The notes below the pieces were generated by a model, which was not told where the DNA came from, made no database searches, and worked only from the letters and a program-made list of their open reading frames with translations. From contig NZ_CP040231.1 of the NCBI RefSeq assembly GCF_006228325.1, positions 1,809,001-1,873,000 of the forward strand: DNA of 64,000 bases, read 5' to 3'. Source of the stretch: Streptococcus sp. 1643. Lineage in GTDB: Bacteria > Bacillota > Bacilli > Lactobacillales > Streptococcaceae. Position numbers and translations under genes: made by a program. Below are positions 36,710 to 45,864 of this stretch, piece after piece (the stretch's first letter is position 1; each line of letters opens with the position of its first letter).

Positions 36710-36743
36710 TTCGGTATAATTGACTATTATACCGAAATTTTTA
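36710..36743. terminator. Bidirectional terminator right of the island
   Basis: TTTCGGTATAAT, 5-nt loop, ATTATACCGAAA followed by T5; twelve pairs. Confidence 0.8.
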
Positions 36744-36964
36744 ATTTTTTTAAAGGAAAAGGGAACGGGTAAAATAAAATATTGTGAGATCTTCAACTTT
36801 AACCACCTTCATTAGACAGTTTACGTCTTGTGGAGTGATATAAACTAATAGTCTCAAAACAAAAAAAGCCCCTAGAAAACGAATTTTCTAGAGACTTTCT
36901 CTATCAAGTTTAAGAGAGAAGAAATATTCTCACTTACCAAGTTTCATGTTTCTCCTACGAAAGC
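36744..36964. other. Intergenic region between the island and the adhesin gene
   Basis: No gene seen. A further hairpin lies near 36871-36893 (CTAGAAAA / TTTTCTAG) with A-rich sequence before it, a likely terminator of the adhesin gene on the minus strand. Confidence 0.45.
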
Positions 36965-39835
36965 CTAAGCTTTACGTTTTACGAAGAATACCAATCCGCT
37001 CAATGCCAATACTACAAATCCAATTGCAGAAAGGATAGAGGTTGCTTCACCTGTGTTTGGAAGTTCAGCTTGACCTTTTTCCTCAGTTACTGGAGGTGTT
37101 GGTTGTGGATCTGGCGTTGGTGCTGGATCTGGCGTTGGTGCTGGATCCGGTGTTGGTGTTGGATCTGGCGTTGGTGTTGGATCCGGTGTTGGTGTTGGAT
37201 CTGGCGTTGGTGTTGGATCCGGTGTTGGTGTTGGATCTGGCGTTGGTGTTGGATCTGGCGTTGGTGCTGGATCTGGAGTTGGTGCTGGATCTGGAGTTGG
37301 TGCTGGATCTGGAGTTGGTGCTGGATCTGGAGTTGGTGCTGGATCTGGAGTTGGTGTTGGATCTGGAGTTGGTGTTGGATCCGGTGTTGGTGTTGGATCC
37401 GGTGTTGGTTGTGGATCTGGCGTTGGTGTTGGATCCGGTGTTGGTGTTGGATCCGGTGTTGGTTGTGGATCTGGCGTTGGTGCTGGGTCTGGCGTGTAGG
37501 TGTTCTTAAAGACACTACCTGCTGGGTATTCAACAGCCGCCTTCAAGGCGTTTGTTGCTGCATCTTTGGTTACTGTTACTTTTACAGTCTTTTCTGTATC
37601 GTAAGTAATACCAGTTGCTCCAGCATTCACTTCTTTTACAGTATAAGTATGAACACCTTCTGCATCATAGTTGATTACATTAAACGTTACTTTTCCAGCT
37701 TGGTTTGTTTTTGTATCCAGTTTGTTTGTATCTTCATACAATTCAAATTGGAATTCACCATCAACCAAAGCACGACCAGTCAATTCTTTCGTAAACTCAA
37801 GTGTTGCTGATGTAGCTGTTGGAGCCGGTGGAACTGGTGCTTTATAAGTGTTAGTGAAGACACGTTCTGCATCCGGATTTTCTACAGTCGCAACCAATTG
37901 ACCTTGACCGTTATCTACTACATTCACTTTAACTGTGTAAGATTCAGTTGAGTAAGTCACACCTGACTCTGTTCCTGCTTTTTCAGTGATAGTGTAAGTG
38001 TGCTCGCCTGCTTCTGTGTAGTTGACGTTGAAGACAACTTCGCCTGAAGCAGCGTTCTTAGCAGTAGCTACAACTTTATCTGTATCTTTTTCTTTCAATT
38101 CGAAAGTATAAGCATCAGCTACAAGTTCTTTACCATTCAAGACTTTCTTAGCTTTGATAGTAGCGCTTGTTTCAGCTGCTTTATAAGTGTTGGTGAAAGT
38201 AATGTTCTCTGCATCTGGTGTTGCAACAAGTTGACCTTGGCCGTTATCTTTAACGACTACATTTACTTCATAAGCATTCGGATCGTATTCAACTCCGGCT
38301 ACATCACCTGCTTTTTCAGAGATAGTGTATGTATAAGTTTTTTCTTCTGTGAGTGTAAGTTCTGGGAATTGAATCTTACCGTCTGCAGCGTTTTTAGCTG
38401 TCGCAACGACTTTGTCACTTTCTTTTTCTTTCAACTCAAATTCAAATTTTCCAGCTTCAAGGGCTTTACCGTTCAAGACTTTCTTAGCTTCAAGTTGAAG
38501 TTTTGCTTCTTTAGCCGCGTATGAGTTTGTAAATTCTTTCTTAGAATCTTCAAATTTGACGCTCGCTAATTTTTCACCCAAAACATCTTCTACTGTTACA
38601 GTCGCTTTAAGGACGTTCGCATCATAAGTGTATCCAGGTTTGTTATCATTAACTTCTTTAATGGTATATTTAAAAGTTCCTGCTTCTTTGTATTTGATTG
38701 CCTCGAACTTCACTTTACCATTCTCATCATTTTTGACAGTTTGTAAAATATTACCTTTGTCATCTAGAAGTTGGAAACTAAATGCATCTTTTTCAAGAGT
38801 TTTACCATTAAGTTTCTTAGTCACTTCTAGAGCAACCTCATCCGATTTGGCACCTACACCAATACCGTCAGTAGTTGTAATTGGTGCAAAACCTTCAAAT
38901 TCTATTGGTTGGGCTTCCTCGTTTGTAGTGACAGTTACATTGTTCAATACACGTTTAGTAACTGGATTGACTGGTTTAGTCAAACGAGTACGATACATGA
39001 TATAAAGCCCTTTATGATCTAAGGTTCCATCACCATTAGGTGTAATTGAGAAATGGTTCTTATCTGTTACTTGGACATGAGCACTATCCAATTTTGTTCT
39101 TCCGTAACCATTTTCCCAGTCTGGGAAGTAGTAACCAGTGATTTCACTTGCAAGAACTTGTCCATCAGGAATAGTATCTTGGATATTTACACCAGTGTAA
39201 GATTTTGCATAGCGGTTAACACGGATACGCCAGTTTACATAGTTAGGATCGTCTGAGTCTTGAACTCCCCATTTAGTAAATCCAGTTGGGTCAACGTCTG
39301 GAACGATACGAGTCAGATGATAAACTCCTGCACCAGGAATGTTGATTTCATATTCCTTATTCTTTTCAACATGGTCTGCCCATACCACAGTAAATGATGC
39401 AACAATTTGTTTGTTCTCATTAAACTTCTTAAAGTACTCTTCGTTTGTTACTGTAATCTTAGCAGTATTCGTTGCCTTCTCTGTTGTCAGTGTTGCAATC
39501 GTTTCACCGTTCGGAGCTTTTAAATCTGTAGTAGAATCTACTTCGATTTTAAACTCATTTGGAACGTGATAAACCATGAAATCACCGTTTTTCAGAGTTA
39601 CATTATCTGGGAATGCGTAAGTTGTTTTAAGATAGAACTTACCTTCACCATATTTGGCATGATCGACTAATCGGTTCGTATTAATCGTCGGTTCTGTAGT
39701 CAAAGTGTACTCTGACTCAGTTTTTTCGGCAGCACTAACAACGCCATTAAGTCTTAGCGCAGGCAAAAAGACTGACACAACCAGTAGCAAGGCCATCAAG
39801 CCATGAAAGAGTTTACTAGTTCTCTTTTTCACCAC
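36965..39835 (-). CDS. LPXTG adhesin with four FctA/Spy0128-like domains and a PTPDP stalk
   Basis: 956 residues, GTG start with AGGAGG 6 nt upstream. Signal peptide ~1-36 ending VVSAAE. Residues ~40-320 look like a collagen-binding type A/adhesin fold. Four repeats follow, starting at [42 protein letters not shown] and [14 protein letters not shown]. Each has the Lys near the start, a Glu in the middle strand and a closing Phe-x-Asn-x-Tyr, the layout of pilin domains with internal Lys-Asn isopeptide bonds. Then about 24 PTPDP[TAQ] units and LPNTGEAT, a helix and KRKA. No class C sortase is near, so SrtA probably anchors it singly. It lies right beside the island. Confidence 0.85.
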   Translation of the reverse strand: MVKKRTSKLFHGLMALLLVVSVFLPALRLNGVVSAAEKTESEYTLTTEPTINTNRLVDHAKYGEGKFYLKTTYAFPDNVTLKNGDFMVYHVPNEFKIEVDSTTDLKAPNGETIATLTTEKATNTAKITVTNEEYFKKFNENKQIVASFTVVWADHVEKNKEYEINIPGAGVYHLTRIVPDVDPTGFTKWGVQDSDDPNYVNWRIRVNRYAKSYTGVNIQDTIPDGQVLASEITGYYFPDWENGYGRTKLDSAHVQVTDKNHFSITPNGDGTLDHKGLYIMYRTRLTKPVNPVTKRVLNNVTVTTNEEAQPIEFEGFAPITTTDGIGVGAKSDEVALEVTKKLNGKTLEKDAFSFQLLDDKGNILQTVKNDENGKVKFEAIKYKEAGTFKYTIKEVNDNKPGYTYDANVLKATVTVEDVLGEKLASVKFEDSKKEFTNSYAAKEAKLQLEAKKVLNGKALEAGKFEFELKEKESDKVVATAKNAADGKIQFPELTLTEEKTYTYTISEKAGDVAGVEYDPNAYEVNVVVKDNGQGQLVATPDAENITFTNTYKAAETSATIKAKKVLNGKELVADAYTFELKEKDTDKVVATAKNAASGEVVFNVNYTEAGEHTYTITEKAGTESGVTYSTESYTVKVNVVDNGQGQLVATVENPDAERVFTNTYKAPVPPAPTATSATLEFTKELTGRALVDGEFQFELYEDTNKLDTKTNQAGKVTFNVINYDAEGVHTYTVKEVNAGATGITYDTEKTVKVTVTKDAATNALKAAVEYPAGSVFKNTYTPDPAPTPDPQPTPDPTPTPDPTPTPDPQPTPDPTPTPDPTPTPDPTPTPDPAPTPDPAPTPDPAPTPDPAPTPDPAPTPDPTPTPDPTPTPDPTPTPDPTPTPDPTPTPDPTPTPDPAPTPDPAPTPDPQPTPPVTEEKGQAELPNTGEATSILSAIGFVVLALSGLVFFVKRKA
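37092..37497 (-). repeat. 18-bp tandem repeats coding the PTPDP stalk
   Basis: Near-identical units reading GGTGTTGGATCTGGCGTT on the plus strand; third-position and Thr/Ala/Gln changes are grouped in blocks, a sign of recent slippage or unequal recombination. Open frames on both strands here are by-products of the repeat. Confidence 0.85.
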
Positions 39836-39870
39836 ATTATCCTCCTTATTGTCTATAATGGTTCAATTAT

Positions 39871-39898
39871 ATTATACAGATTCATGACAGAATGTCAA
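39871..39898 (-). promoter_or_regulatory. Promoter of the adhesin gene
   Basis: Minus strand: -35 TTGACA (39893-39898), 16-bp spacer, -10 TATAAT (39871-39876). Resembles the promoter at 48926-48954 (TTGACRTTCT...TATAAT). Confidence 0.8.
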
Positions 39899-40037
39899 CT
39901 AAAATTTATTTATTTTTATATTAACTTACTATTTATTTAAATATTAAGCCTAATCATGCATGTTCATCAGCTTTGAAACAATTAAATCCAAGCAAGGATT
40001 TCGCTTGTATTTAATATATACAAATTTCCCAAAAAAG

Positions 40038-40766
40038 CTACGTATTTAATCCCAATTCTGCTAATATTTGCCGTTTGTAGGCAATCTTTTGGACTTCCTT
40101 GTCCTCGTCTCCAGACCAATCTAGTTTAATTTCTGAAACAATTTGCCCAGGACGATTTTTCAAGATATAGATGCGGTCGCTGAGATTGAGGGCCTCTTCG
40201 ATGCTATGCGTGATGATCAAGGTCGTCAGCTGCAGCTGTTTGTGAATCTCCAGATACCAAGCGTGGAGTTCCATCTTGGTCATCTCATCCAAGGCACTAA
40301 AGGCTTCGTCAAGAAGAAAGAGCTTGTGCCCGAAAAGGTAGGTCCGGAGCAAGGCTACACGTTGGCGCATTCCACCACTAAGTTCATGAGGATACTTATC
40401 CCGTATAGCAGTCAGCTGGAAGGTCGCAAGAATGTCGTCCGCTCGGGCAATAGCCTCTGCTTTATCCACCTTTTGAATCAAGAGGGGTAAGATGATATTG
40501 CCAAGCACTGTCTTGTGCTCCAAGAGTAGATCCTTTTGCAACATATAACTCACGCGCCCCTTGGGATTCTCCTCGCCATCAAGGACAATTCTCCCTGACT
40601 GAACTTCTAAAATCCCAGCGATTAGGTTAAAGAGAGTGGTTTTTCCAACACCACTAGGTCCCAGGATAGAAACTACTTCACCTGACGTCACCTGCAGGTT
40701 GATGTCCTCTAAAATCTTTTCATCGCCATAGGCATAACTTACATGTTCAAGTCTAATTTCTGTCAT
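40038..40766 (-). CDS. ABC transporter ATPase, thiamine precursor uptake (ThiZ-like)
   Basis: 242 residues: Walker A LGPSGVGKTTL (~35-45), signature LSGGMRQRVALLR (~130), Walker B LFLLDEAFSALD, His in ITHSIEEAL. The family is the nitrate/sulfonate/taurine/hydroxymethylpyrimidine type. It energises the permease at 41811. The start overlaps the stop of the substrate-binding gene by one base. The upstream TPP riboswitch tells the substrate class. Confidence 0.9.
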   Translation of the reverse strand: MTEIRLEHVSYAYGDEKILEDINLQVTSGEVVSILGPSGVGKTTLFNLIAGILEVQSGRIVLDGEENPKGRVSYMLQKDLLLEHKTVLGNIILPLLIQKVDKAEAIARADDILATFQLTAIRDKYPHELSGGMRQRVALLRTYLFGHKLFLLDEAFSALDEMTKMELHAWYLEIHKQLQLTTLIITHSIEEALNLSDRIYILKNRPGQIVSEIKLDWSGDEDKEVQKIAYKRQILAELGLNT

Positions 40767-41773
40767 TATTTTACAAATTCATTAGTGAAGCCTTTGTCTG
40801 TCAAGTCTTCTTTAAGGATACCATTTTCTTTGTCCCATTTGTAGAAGGCATTCCAGCGAGCAGCATCAAATTGTCCCCATTTTTCCTTGTCGCTTGCATA
40901 TTCTTTTGACAAGTATTTTTGAGATTCGATGACAAAGTCACGTTTTTCCTTGAGTTCAGGTGCATTCTTGATGAGAATATCTGCAGCTTCTTCTGGGTGT
41001 TCCATAGCATATTGGTAGCCTTTTTTAATAGCTTGGATGACTTTGCGAGCTTCTTCTTTGTTGTCTTTTAGATAGTCGTTGTTTGCGATGATAACTGGTG
41101 AGTAGTAGTCAAACTCCTTGACATAGTCTTTCAAGTACATGAAGTTGGCGTCTACACCTTGCGATTTGGCAAGGATACCATCCCAACCGTAGTAAATCCA
41201 AGCAGTGTCAAAAACGCCATTGGCAATTGGTGTGATAGAGTTTGAGTCGTTGTTTGGTACTTTTTCAACCTTCTCAAAGTCTCCGCCTTGTGATTCTACC
41301 AAGGTTTTCAACATAGCAAGCTCCGTTGGGTCATTCCAGGTTCCGTATTTCTTCCCAACTAAGTCCTTTGGACTGCTGACATTGTCAGATTTACGTGAGA
41401 TGATTCCAGATGTATTGTGCTCAACGATAGCGGCAACGGCAGTGATTCCTGCCCCTTTTTCCAATTTCTTAGCCATGTAGTCTTGGAAATAGATAGCAAA
41501 CGGCGCCTTGCCATTGATAACCAGGTCAGAAGAACTTTCTTCAGGTGGCAATTTCAAATCAACATCCACTCCAGCTTCTTTGAAATAACCTTTTTCCTTG
41601 GCAACATAAAGCCCTGTGTGGTTAGTATTTGGCGTCCAGTCTAGGATAAAGTCAATCTTCTTGAGTTCTGCTTCTTTGTTGTCCTTAGAAGCATTTCCTT
41701 GACCACAAGCTACCATCACGACAGCTACAAGAGCTGTTACAAGCGTTAAAAACACTTTCCATGTTTTCTTCAT
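40766..41773 (-). CDS. Thiamine-precursor binding lipoprotein (NMT1/THI5-like, ThiY type)
   Basis: 335 residues from the ATG at 41773, the third Met of the open frame, chosen because GAGG lies 8 nt upstream. The signal MKKTWKVFLTLVTALVAVVM ends in the lipobox VVACGQ. The mature part has DFILDWTPNTNHTGLYVAKE and PPEESSSDLVINGKAPFAIY, the hallmark of THI5/NMT1-like solute binders. It probably binds a pyrimidine thiamine precursor such as formylaminopyrimidine. Second-to-last gene of the operon under TPP control. Confidence 0.9.
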   Translation of the reverse strand: MKKTWKVFLTLVTALVAVVMVACGQGNASKDNKEAELKKIDFILDWTPNTNHTGLYVAKEKGYFKEAGVDVDLKLPPEESSSDLVINGKAPFAIYFQDYMAKKLEKGAGITAVAAIVEHNTSGIISRKSDNVSSPKDLVGKKYGTWNDPTELAMLKTLVESQGGDFEKVEKVPNNDSNSITPIANGVFDTAWIYYGWDGILAKSQGVDANFMYLKDYVKEFDYYSPVIIANNDYLKDNKEEARKVIQAIKKGYQYAMEHPEEAADILIKNAPELKEKRDFVIESQKYLSKEYASDKEKWGQFDAARWNAFYKWDKENGILKEDLTDKGFTNEFVK

Positions 41774-41810
41774 TTTCATTTCCTCTTTTCTTTTTTGAAA
41801 CATTCTTATT

Positions 41811-42569
41811 CTATGAACGTTTCCATTTAATCACATATTTTTCACTAACATCGACCAATTTCATACCCAAAAGGCTGATAATCGACACCAGAATAATAAT
41901 GGCAAACATGGTATCATACTGAAACAGTTTCTTGGACTGAATCATGTAGACACCTAGTCCTTCAAAGCCTCCCAACCACTCAGATACCACTGTTGTGATA
42001 AAGGCGTAGGAGACACTGACTCTCAGACCTGCATAAAAGTAAGGCAGGCTAACCGGGATTTTAAAATGCCACAGGATTTGCCAAGGTTTGGCCCGCATCA
42101 GACTAAACAAGGTCAGCATATCCTTGTCACAATGCCTAAAACCATCCAAAATGCTGACGATGATAGGGAAGGTTGTCGTCAGGATAATCAAGACAATCTT
42201 GGGCAAAATTCCATAGCCTAGCCACAAGACCAGGATAGGGGCTATAGCAATGGTCGGAATGGTCTGAACAACCACCATCATAGGGTAGATAAGATCATTG
42301 AGCCAAGTCAGACTGTCCATAAGCACCGCCATCATACAGGCAATCAAGACTCCCAAGACTAGACCTAGCAAAGCCACTCTCAAGGTCGCCCAGCTATGGT
42401 GCCAGAGAAATTCTCTGTCACGAGCAAAGGCCTGGAGAATTTCAAAAGGAGTTGGCAGGATAAACTTGGGTAAAAGTTTGAATATTCCTGCTAACTGCCA
42501 GATTGACAAGACTCCTAGAAAACCCAATAGACTAGTGTGTCGTCTCATCATACTTTTCAAGTTTCTCAT
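41811..42569 (-). CDS. ABC transporter permease, thiamine precursor uptake (ThiX-like)
   Basis: 252 residues; about six hydrophobic helices and the EAA-type coupling region around VSILDGFRHCDKDMLTLFSL (~135-155). Start uncertain: the first ATG (42569) or an internal one at 42551 (MMRRHTSLLGFL), both inside the 3' end of the preceding gene, so translation is coupled. It belongs to the BPD transporter family used for pyrimidine precursors. Confidence 0.9.
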   Translation of the reverse strand: MRNLKSMMRRHTSLLGFLGVLSIWQLAGIFKLLPKFILPTPFEILQAFARDREFLWHHSWATLRVALLGLVLGVLIACMMAVLMDSLTWLNDLIYPMMVVVQTIPTIAIAPILVLWLGYGILPKIVLIILTTTFPIIVSILDGFRHCDKDMLTLFSLMRAKPWQILWHFKIPVSLPYFYAGLRVSVSYAFITTVVSEWLGGFEGLGVYMIQSKKLFQYDTMFAIIILVSIISLLGMKLVDVSEKYVIKWKRS

Positions 42570-42822
42570 CGATGCTTAAAATCTCTCCTACATTTATTTT
42601 GACATTGGCAAAGACATTATCTGCCTCCTGCCCTGCCACTTCTAGCGCTTCTTTAAGAATACGCATGAGCTCATCCAACTCCCCTTCCAAGACCGTTTCA
42701 AAGGGTGTCACCACCATGGTCACGGACTGAGCTTGCAGATAAGCAATCACTTGATCGATAATAGCAATTCGATCAATCCCCTGTGATAGGGGCAAGACTT
42801 GCAAGGCAATGCTTGCTTTCAT
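42532..42822 (-). CDS. MTH1187-family thiamine-binding protein
   Basis: 96 residues: ALQVLPLSQGIDRIAIIDQV, then VTMVVTPFETVLEGELDELM and ANVKINVGEILSIDEKLEKY. This is the ferredoxin-like MTH1187/YkoF-type fold that binds thiamine or its precursors. First gene of the operon, about 85 bp after the riboswitch, overlapping the permease gene. Confidence 0.85.
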   Translation of the reverse strand: MKASIALQVLPLSQGIDRIAIIDQVIAYLQAQSVTMVVTPFETVLEGELDELMRILKEALEVAGQEADNVFANVKINVGEILSIDEKLEKYDETTH

Positions 42823-42849
42823 AAAAACCTCCTCTTCTCAGTTTTTCTT

Positions 42850-42890
42850 TTTGACAAAAAGAAAAACCTTTGCCATATATGGAAAAGGTG
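42850..42890 (-). terminator. Riboswitch-linked intrinsic terminator
   Basis: Minus strand ACCTTTTCCA, TATA, TGGCAAAGGT, then TTTTCTTTTT. It lies between the aptamer and the first gene and is likely the expression platform. Confidence 0.8.
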
Positions 42891-42907
42891 CAGAATTCGG
42901 CTAAGTA

Positions 42908-42985
<78 letters not shown>

Positions 42986-43002
42986 ATATCTTATATGGAC
43001 AT

Positions 43003-43031
43003 ATAGTAACGCAAATACAAGGAAAAGTCAA
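43003..43031 (-). promoter_or_regulatory. Promoter of the thiamine uptake operon
   Basis: Minus strand: -35 TTGACT (43026-43031), 17-bp spacer, -10 TACTAT (43003-43008), about 17 bp before the riboswitch. Confidence 0.75.
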
Positions 43032-43055
43032 GGAAACTGCTTACAGAAAACCATG

Positions 43056-43087
43056 AAAAAGAGCTTGAAGGCACGCGCTTCAAACTC
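43056..43087 (-). terminator. Terminator of polA
   Basis: Minus strand GAGTTTGAAG, 7-nt loop, CTTCAAGCTC, TTTTT. Confidence 0.85.
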
Positions 43088-43100
43088 TATCATAGCTTTC

Positions 43101-45734
43101 TTATTTAGCCTCGTACCAGGTTGCCCCTTCATTTTCATCTGCGATAAGGGGAACACTGAGTTGGATGGCTTCTTCCATGGTTTGTTTCACTAGTACTTTG
43201 ACAGCTGCTAGTTCTGATTTCGGAACTTCAAGGACGATTTCATCATGCACTTGCAAGAGCATCTTGGTCTGATAACCACCCTCAACTAGAGCTTTGTCTA
43301 GCTGAATCATAGCAATCTTGAGGATATCTGCTGCCGAACCCTGAATAGGGGAGTTAATGGCAGTTCGCTCTGCAAAACCACGAATGTTAAAGTTGCGCGA
43401 ATTGATATCTGGTAGCTCTCGACGACGTTTGAAGAGGGTCTCTACATATCCCTTATCACGCGCTTCACGCACCACTTCTTCCATATAGTTTTTAATCCCA
43501 GGAAAACGCTCAAAGTAGGTATCAATGTAGGCTTTGGCCTTCTTACGACTAATACCAAGATTGTTCGCCAAACCAAAATCTGAAATCCCGTAAACCACTC
43601 CAAAGTTGACAGCCTTGGCATTGCGACGGTCGTTTGGCGTCACATCCTCAGGATGTTCAATTTCAAAGACACGCATAGCTGTCGAAGTATGGATATCTGC
43701 TCCCTCTTGGAAGGCTTTGATTAAGTGCTCATCCTTAGAGATATGCGCCAAAACTCGCAACTCAATCTGTGAATAGTCCGAACTGAGTAGTACACTATCC
43801 TCCCACTCTGGCACAAAAGCCTTACGAATGAGGCGACCTTGTTCCAAACGAACAGGAATATTTTGCAAGTTTGGATCCACACTAGACAAACGCCCTGTCT
43901 GAGTCAAATCCTGCACATAGCGCGTGTGAATCTTGCCATCATCTAAAATCCAATCCTGCAAGCCAACCACGTAAGTCGATTGAATCTTAGCAATCTGACG
44001 GTAGTCTAGAATTTTCTTAACAATTGGCGCAATAGGAGCCAGACGCTCTAGCACATCCACGGCTGTCGAGTAACCTGTCTTGGTTTTCTTGGTGTATTCT
44101 AGAGGAAGGCCCAGTTTTTCAAAGAGAAGTACGCCCAACTGTTTAGGCGAGTTGATATTAAACTCCTCACCAGCCAGTTCATAAATCTCCTGAGTTAGCT
44201 TTTCAATGACAAGCTCATTTTCAGCCTGCATCTCAAGCAAGGTCTCTTTCTTGACTGTAATCCCAGCAATTTCCATCTTGGCAAGGACAAAAGCCAGAGG
44301 TTGCTCCATGTCATAGAGAAGGTCTAACTGCCCATGTTCACCGAGTTTTTCAAGTAAAACAGGCTCGGTTTCAACTAATACAGCAACCTTGCGAGCTAGG
44401 TGTTCCAAGAATTTCTCTCTCTCAGGGATAGCTTTCTTGACCCCCTTACCGTAGAAAATCTCATCATCAGCCAAATAAGTTTGGCCATAGAGATTCGCAA
44501 TGGTTGAAATTTCATTGTTCTCGACAGTAGAGAGGAGGTATTTGGCCAAACGGCTGTCAAAAGCAGGGGCCTGCAAACTCAAGCCCAAACGATTTAAAAG
44601 AACCTTCGCTTTCTTAAAATCATACACTTTCAGAGGTGTTTTTTCTAGAAAATCCTTGAGAATCGGCTCCTGCAAGAGCTCAAGTTTGTCTGTAGCGTAA
44701 AGTTTATCCCCACAGGACCAGGCAAAACCAACCAAGTCATCTGTATGGTAATTCTCACCAAAAAGCTCAAAGTGGAAGATAGAGTTGGCGCTCAGCATGT
44801 CTTGACTGACTTGGTCAACGATAGTGAAATCCAAACTTTCAGGCGCATCCGTTGATGACACATTTAAAGCTTGCTTGAGCTGTTTGAAGCCCATCTCATC
44901 GTAGAATTTCCCGAGATTTTCCACATCTGGTCCACTATAAAGCAAATCATCAAGGCCAATCTCAATCGGTGCATTTGTCTCAATGGTCGCCAAGGTTTTA
45001 GACAAAAAGGCTTGTTCCTTGTCATTGATGAGATTTTCCTTCATCTTAGAAGCCTTCATCCCATCGATATTTTCATAAATACCCTCTAACGAACCGTGTT
45101 CTAGCAAGAGCTTGATACCCGTCTTTTCACCGATCTTAGTGACGCCAGGGATATTATCAGACTTATCCCCCATAAGAGCCTTGAGATCTATAAACTGAGC
45201 TGGTGTGAGGCCCATTTTTTCCATAAGATAGTCTGGCGTAAAGGCCTCAAACTCAGCCACACCTTTCTTAGAAATCTCGACAACCGTATGCTCATCCGTC
45301 AACTGGATCAAGTCCTTGTCTCCGCTAACGATTGTCACATCAAAAGAATCCTTCTCAGCCAAACGACCTAGGGTCCCGATGATATCATCAGCTTCATACT
45401 GGGCCAACTCATAATGGCGAATCCCAAGATGGTCTAACAACTCACGAATGAAGGGAAATTGCTCACGAAACTCATCTGGAGTTTTAGCACGGCCCCCCTT
45501 GTAGTCTGCATACATCTCTGTTCGGAAAGTCGTCTTACCTGCATCAAAGGCTACCAAAACATGACTAGGCTCAACCCGCTCTAAGACATGATTCAACATG
45601 AGTTGAAAACCGTAGATTGCATTGGTATGAAGGCCATTAGCATTTTTAAACCGATCCAACTGCTGATAAAGCGCAAAAAAAGCTCGAAAAGCAACAGAAG
45701 ATCCATCAATTAATAATAATTTTTTCTTGTCCAT
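43101..45734 (-). CDS. polA: DNA polymerase I
   Basis: 877 residues from the ATG at 45734 (MDKKKLLLIDGSSVAFRAFF); a longer frame adds 12 unsupported residues. The 5' nuclease domain is at ~1-290 (DKDLIQLTDEHT, GDKSDNIPGV). The middle 3'-5' exonuclease domain appears to lack the Asp/Glu catalytic set, as in the pneumococcal enzyme. The polymerase domain carries DYSQIELRVLAHIS (motif A), RRNAKAVNFGVVYG (motif B) and LLQVHDEIVLEVP (motif C). It handles Okazaki fragment processing and repair. Monocistronic. Confidence 0.96.
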   Translation of the reverse strand: MDKKKLLLIDGSSVAFRAFFALYQQLDRFKNANGLHTNAIYGFQLMLNHVLERVEPSHVLVAFDAGKTTFRTEMYADYKGGRAKTPDEFREQFPFIRELLDHLGIRHYELAQYEADDIIGTLGRLAEKDSFDVTIVSGDKDLIQLTDEHTVVEISKKGVAEFEAFTPDYLMEKMGLTPAQFIDLKALMGDKSDNIPGVTKIGEKTGIKLLLEHGSLEGIYENIDGMKASKMKENLINDKEQAFLSKTLATIETNAPIEIGLDDLLYSGPDVENLGKFYDEMGFKQLKQALNVSSTDAPESLDFTIVDQVSQDMLSANSIFHFELFGENYHTDDLVGFAWSCGDKLYATDKLELLQEPILKDFLEKTPLKVYDFKKAKVLLNRLGLSLQAPAFDSRLAKYLLSTVENNEISTIANLYGQTYLADDEIFYGKGVKKAIPEREKFLEHLARKVAVLVETEPVLLEKLGEHGQLDLLYDMEQPLAFVLAKMEIAGITVKKETLLEMQAENELVIEKLTQEIYELAGEEFNINSPKQLGVLLFEKLGLPLEYTKKTKTGYSTAVDVLERLAPIAPIVKKILDYRQIAKIQSTYVVGLQDWILDDGKIHTRYVQDLTQTGRLSSVDPNLQNIPVRLEQGRLIRKAFVPEWEDSVLLSSDYSQIELRVLAHISKDEHLIKAFQEGADIHTSTAMRVFEIEHPEDVTPNDRRNAKAVNFGVVYGISDFGLANNLGISRKKAKAYIDTYFERFPGIKNYMEEVVREARDKGYVETLFKRRRELPDINSRNFNIRGFAERTAINSPIQGSAADILKIAMIQLDKALVEGGYQTKMLLQVHDEIVLEVPKSELAAVKVLVKQTMEEAIQLSVPLIADENEGATWYEAK

Positions 45735-45811
45735 ACACCCATTATAAAGGAAAGCAAGGAAAAATACCATCGGAAAGAGCTGAAAAACTTGGACTTATCC
45801 CTATTTCACCA

Positions 45812-45850
45812 TAAAAAAAGAAAAGGACCATTCAAATCCTTTTCTTTTAT
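45812..45850 (-). terminator. Terminator of the repeat surface protein gene
   Basis: Minus strand AAAAGAAAAGGA, 9-nt loop, TCCTTTTCTTTT. Confidence 0.8.
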
Positions 45851-45864
45851 TGATTTCATGCGAT

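Noticed and set aside
37092..37497. CRISPR array
   Set aside because: The repeats are contiguous coding repeats without unique spacers; no cas genes in the window.
37042..37810. Long plus-strand open frames over the PTPDP repeats
   Set aside because: They are by-products of the 18-bp repeat, with Leu/Val/Asp or Trp/Cys monotony, no ribosome site, and lie opposite a clear surface protein gene.
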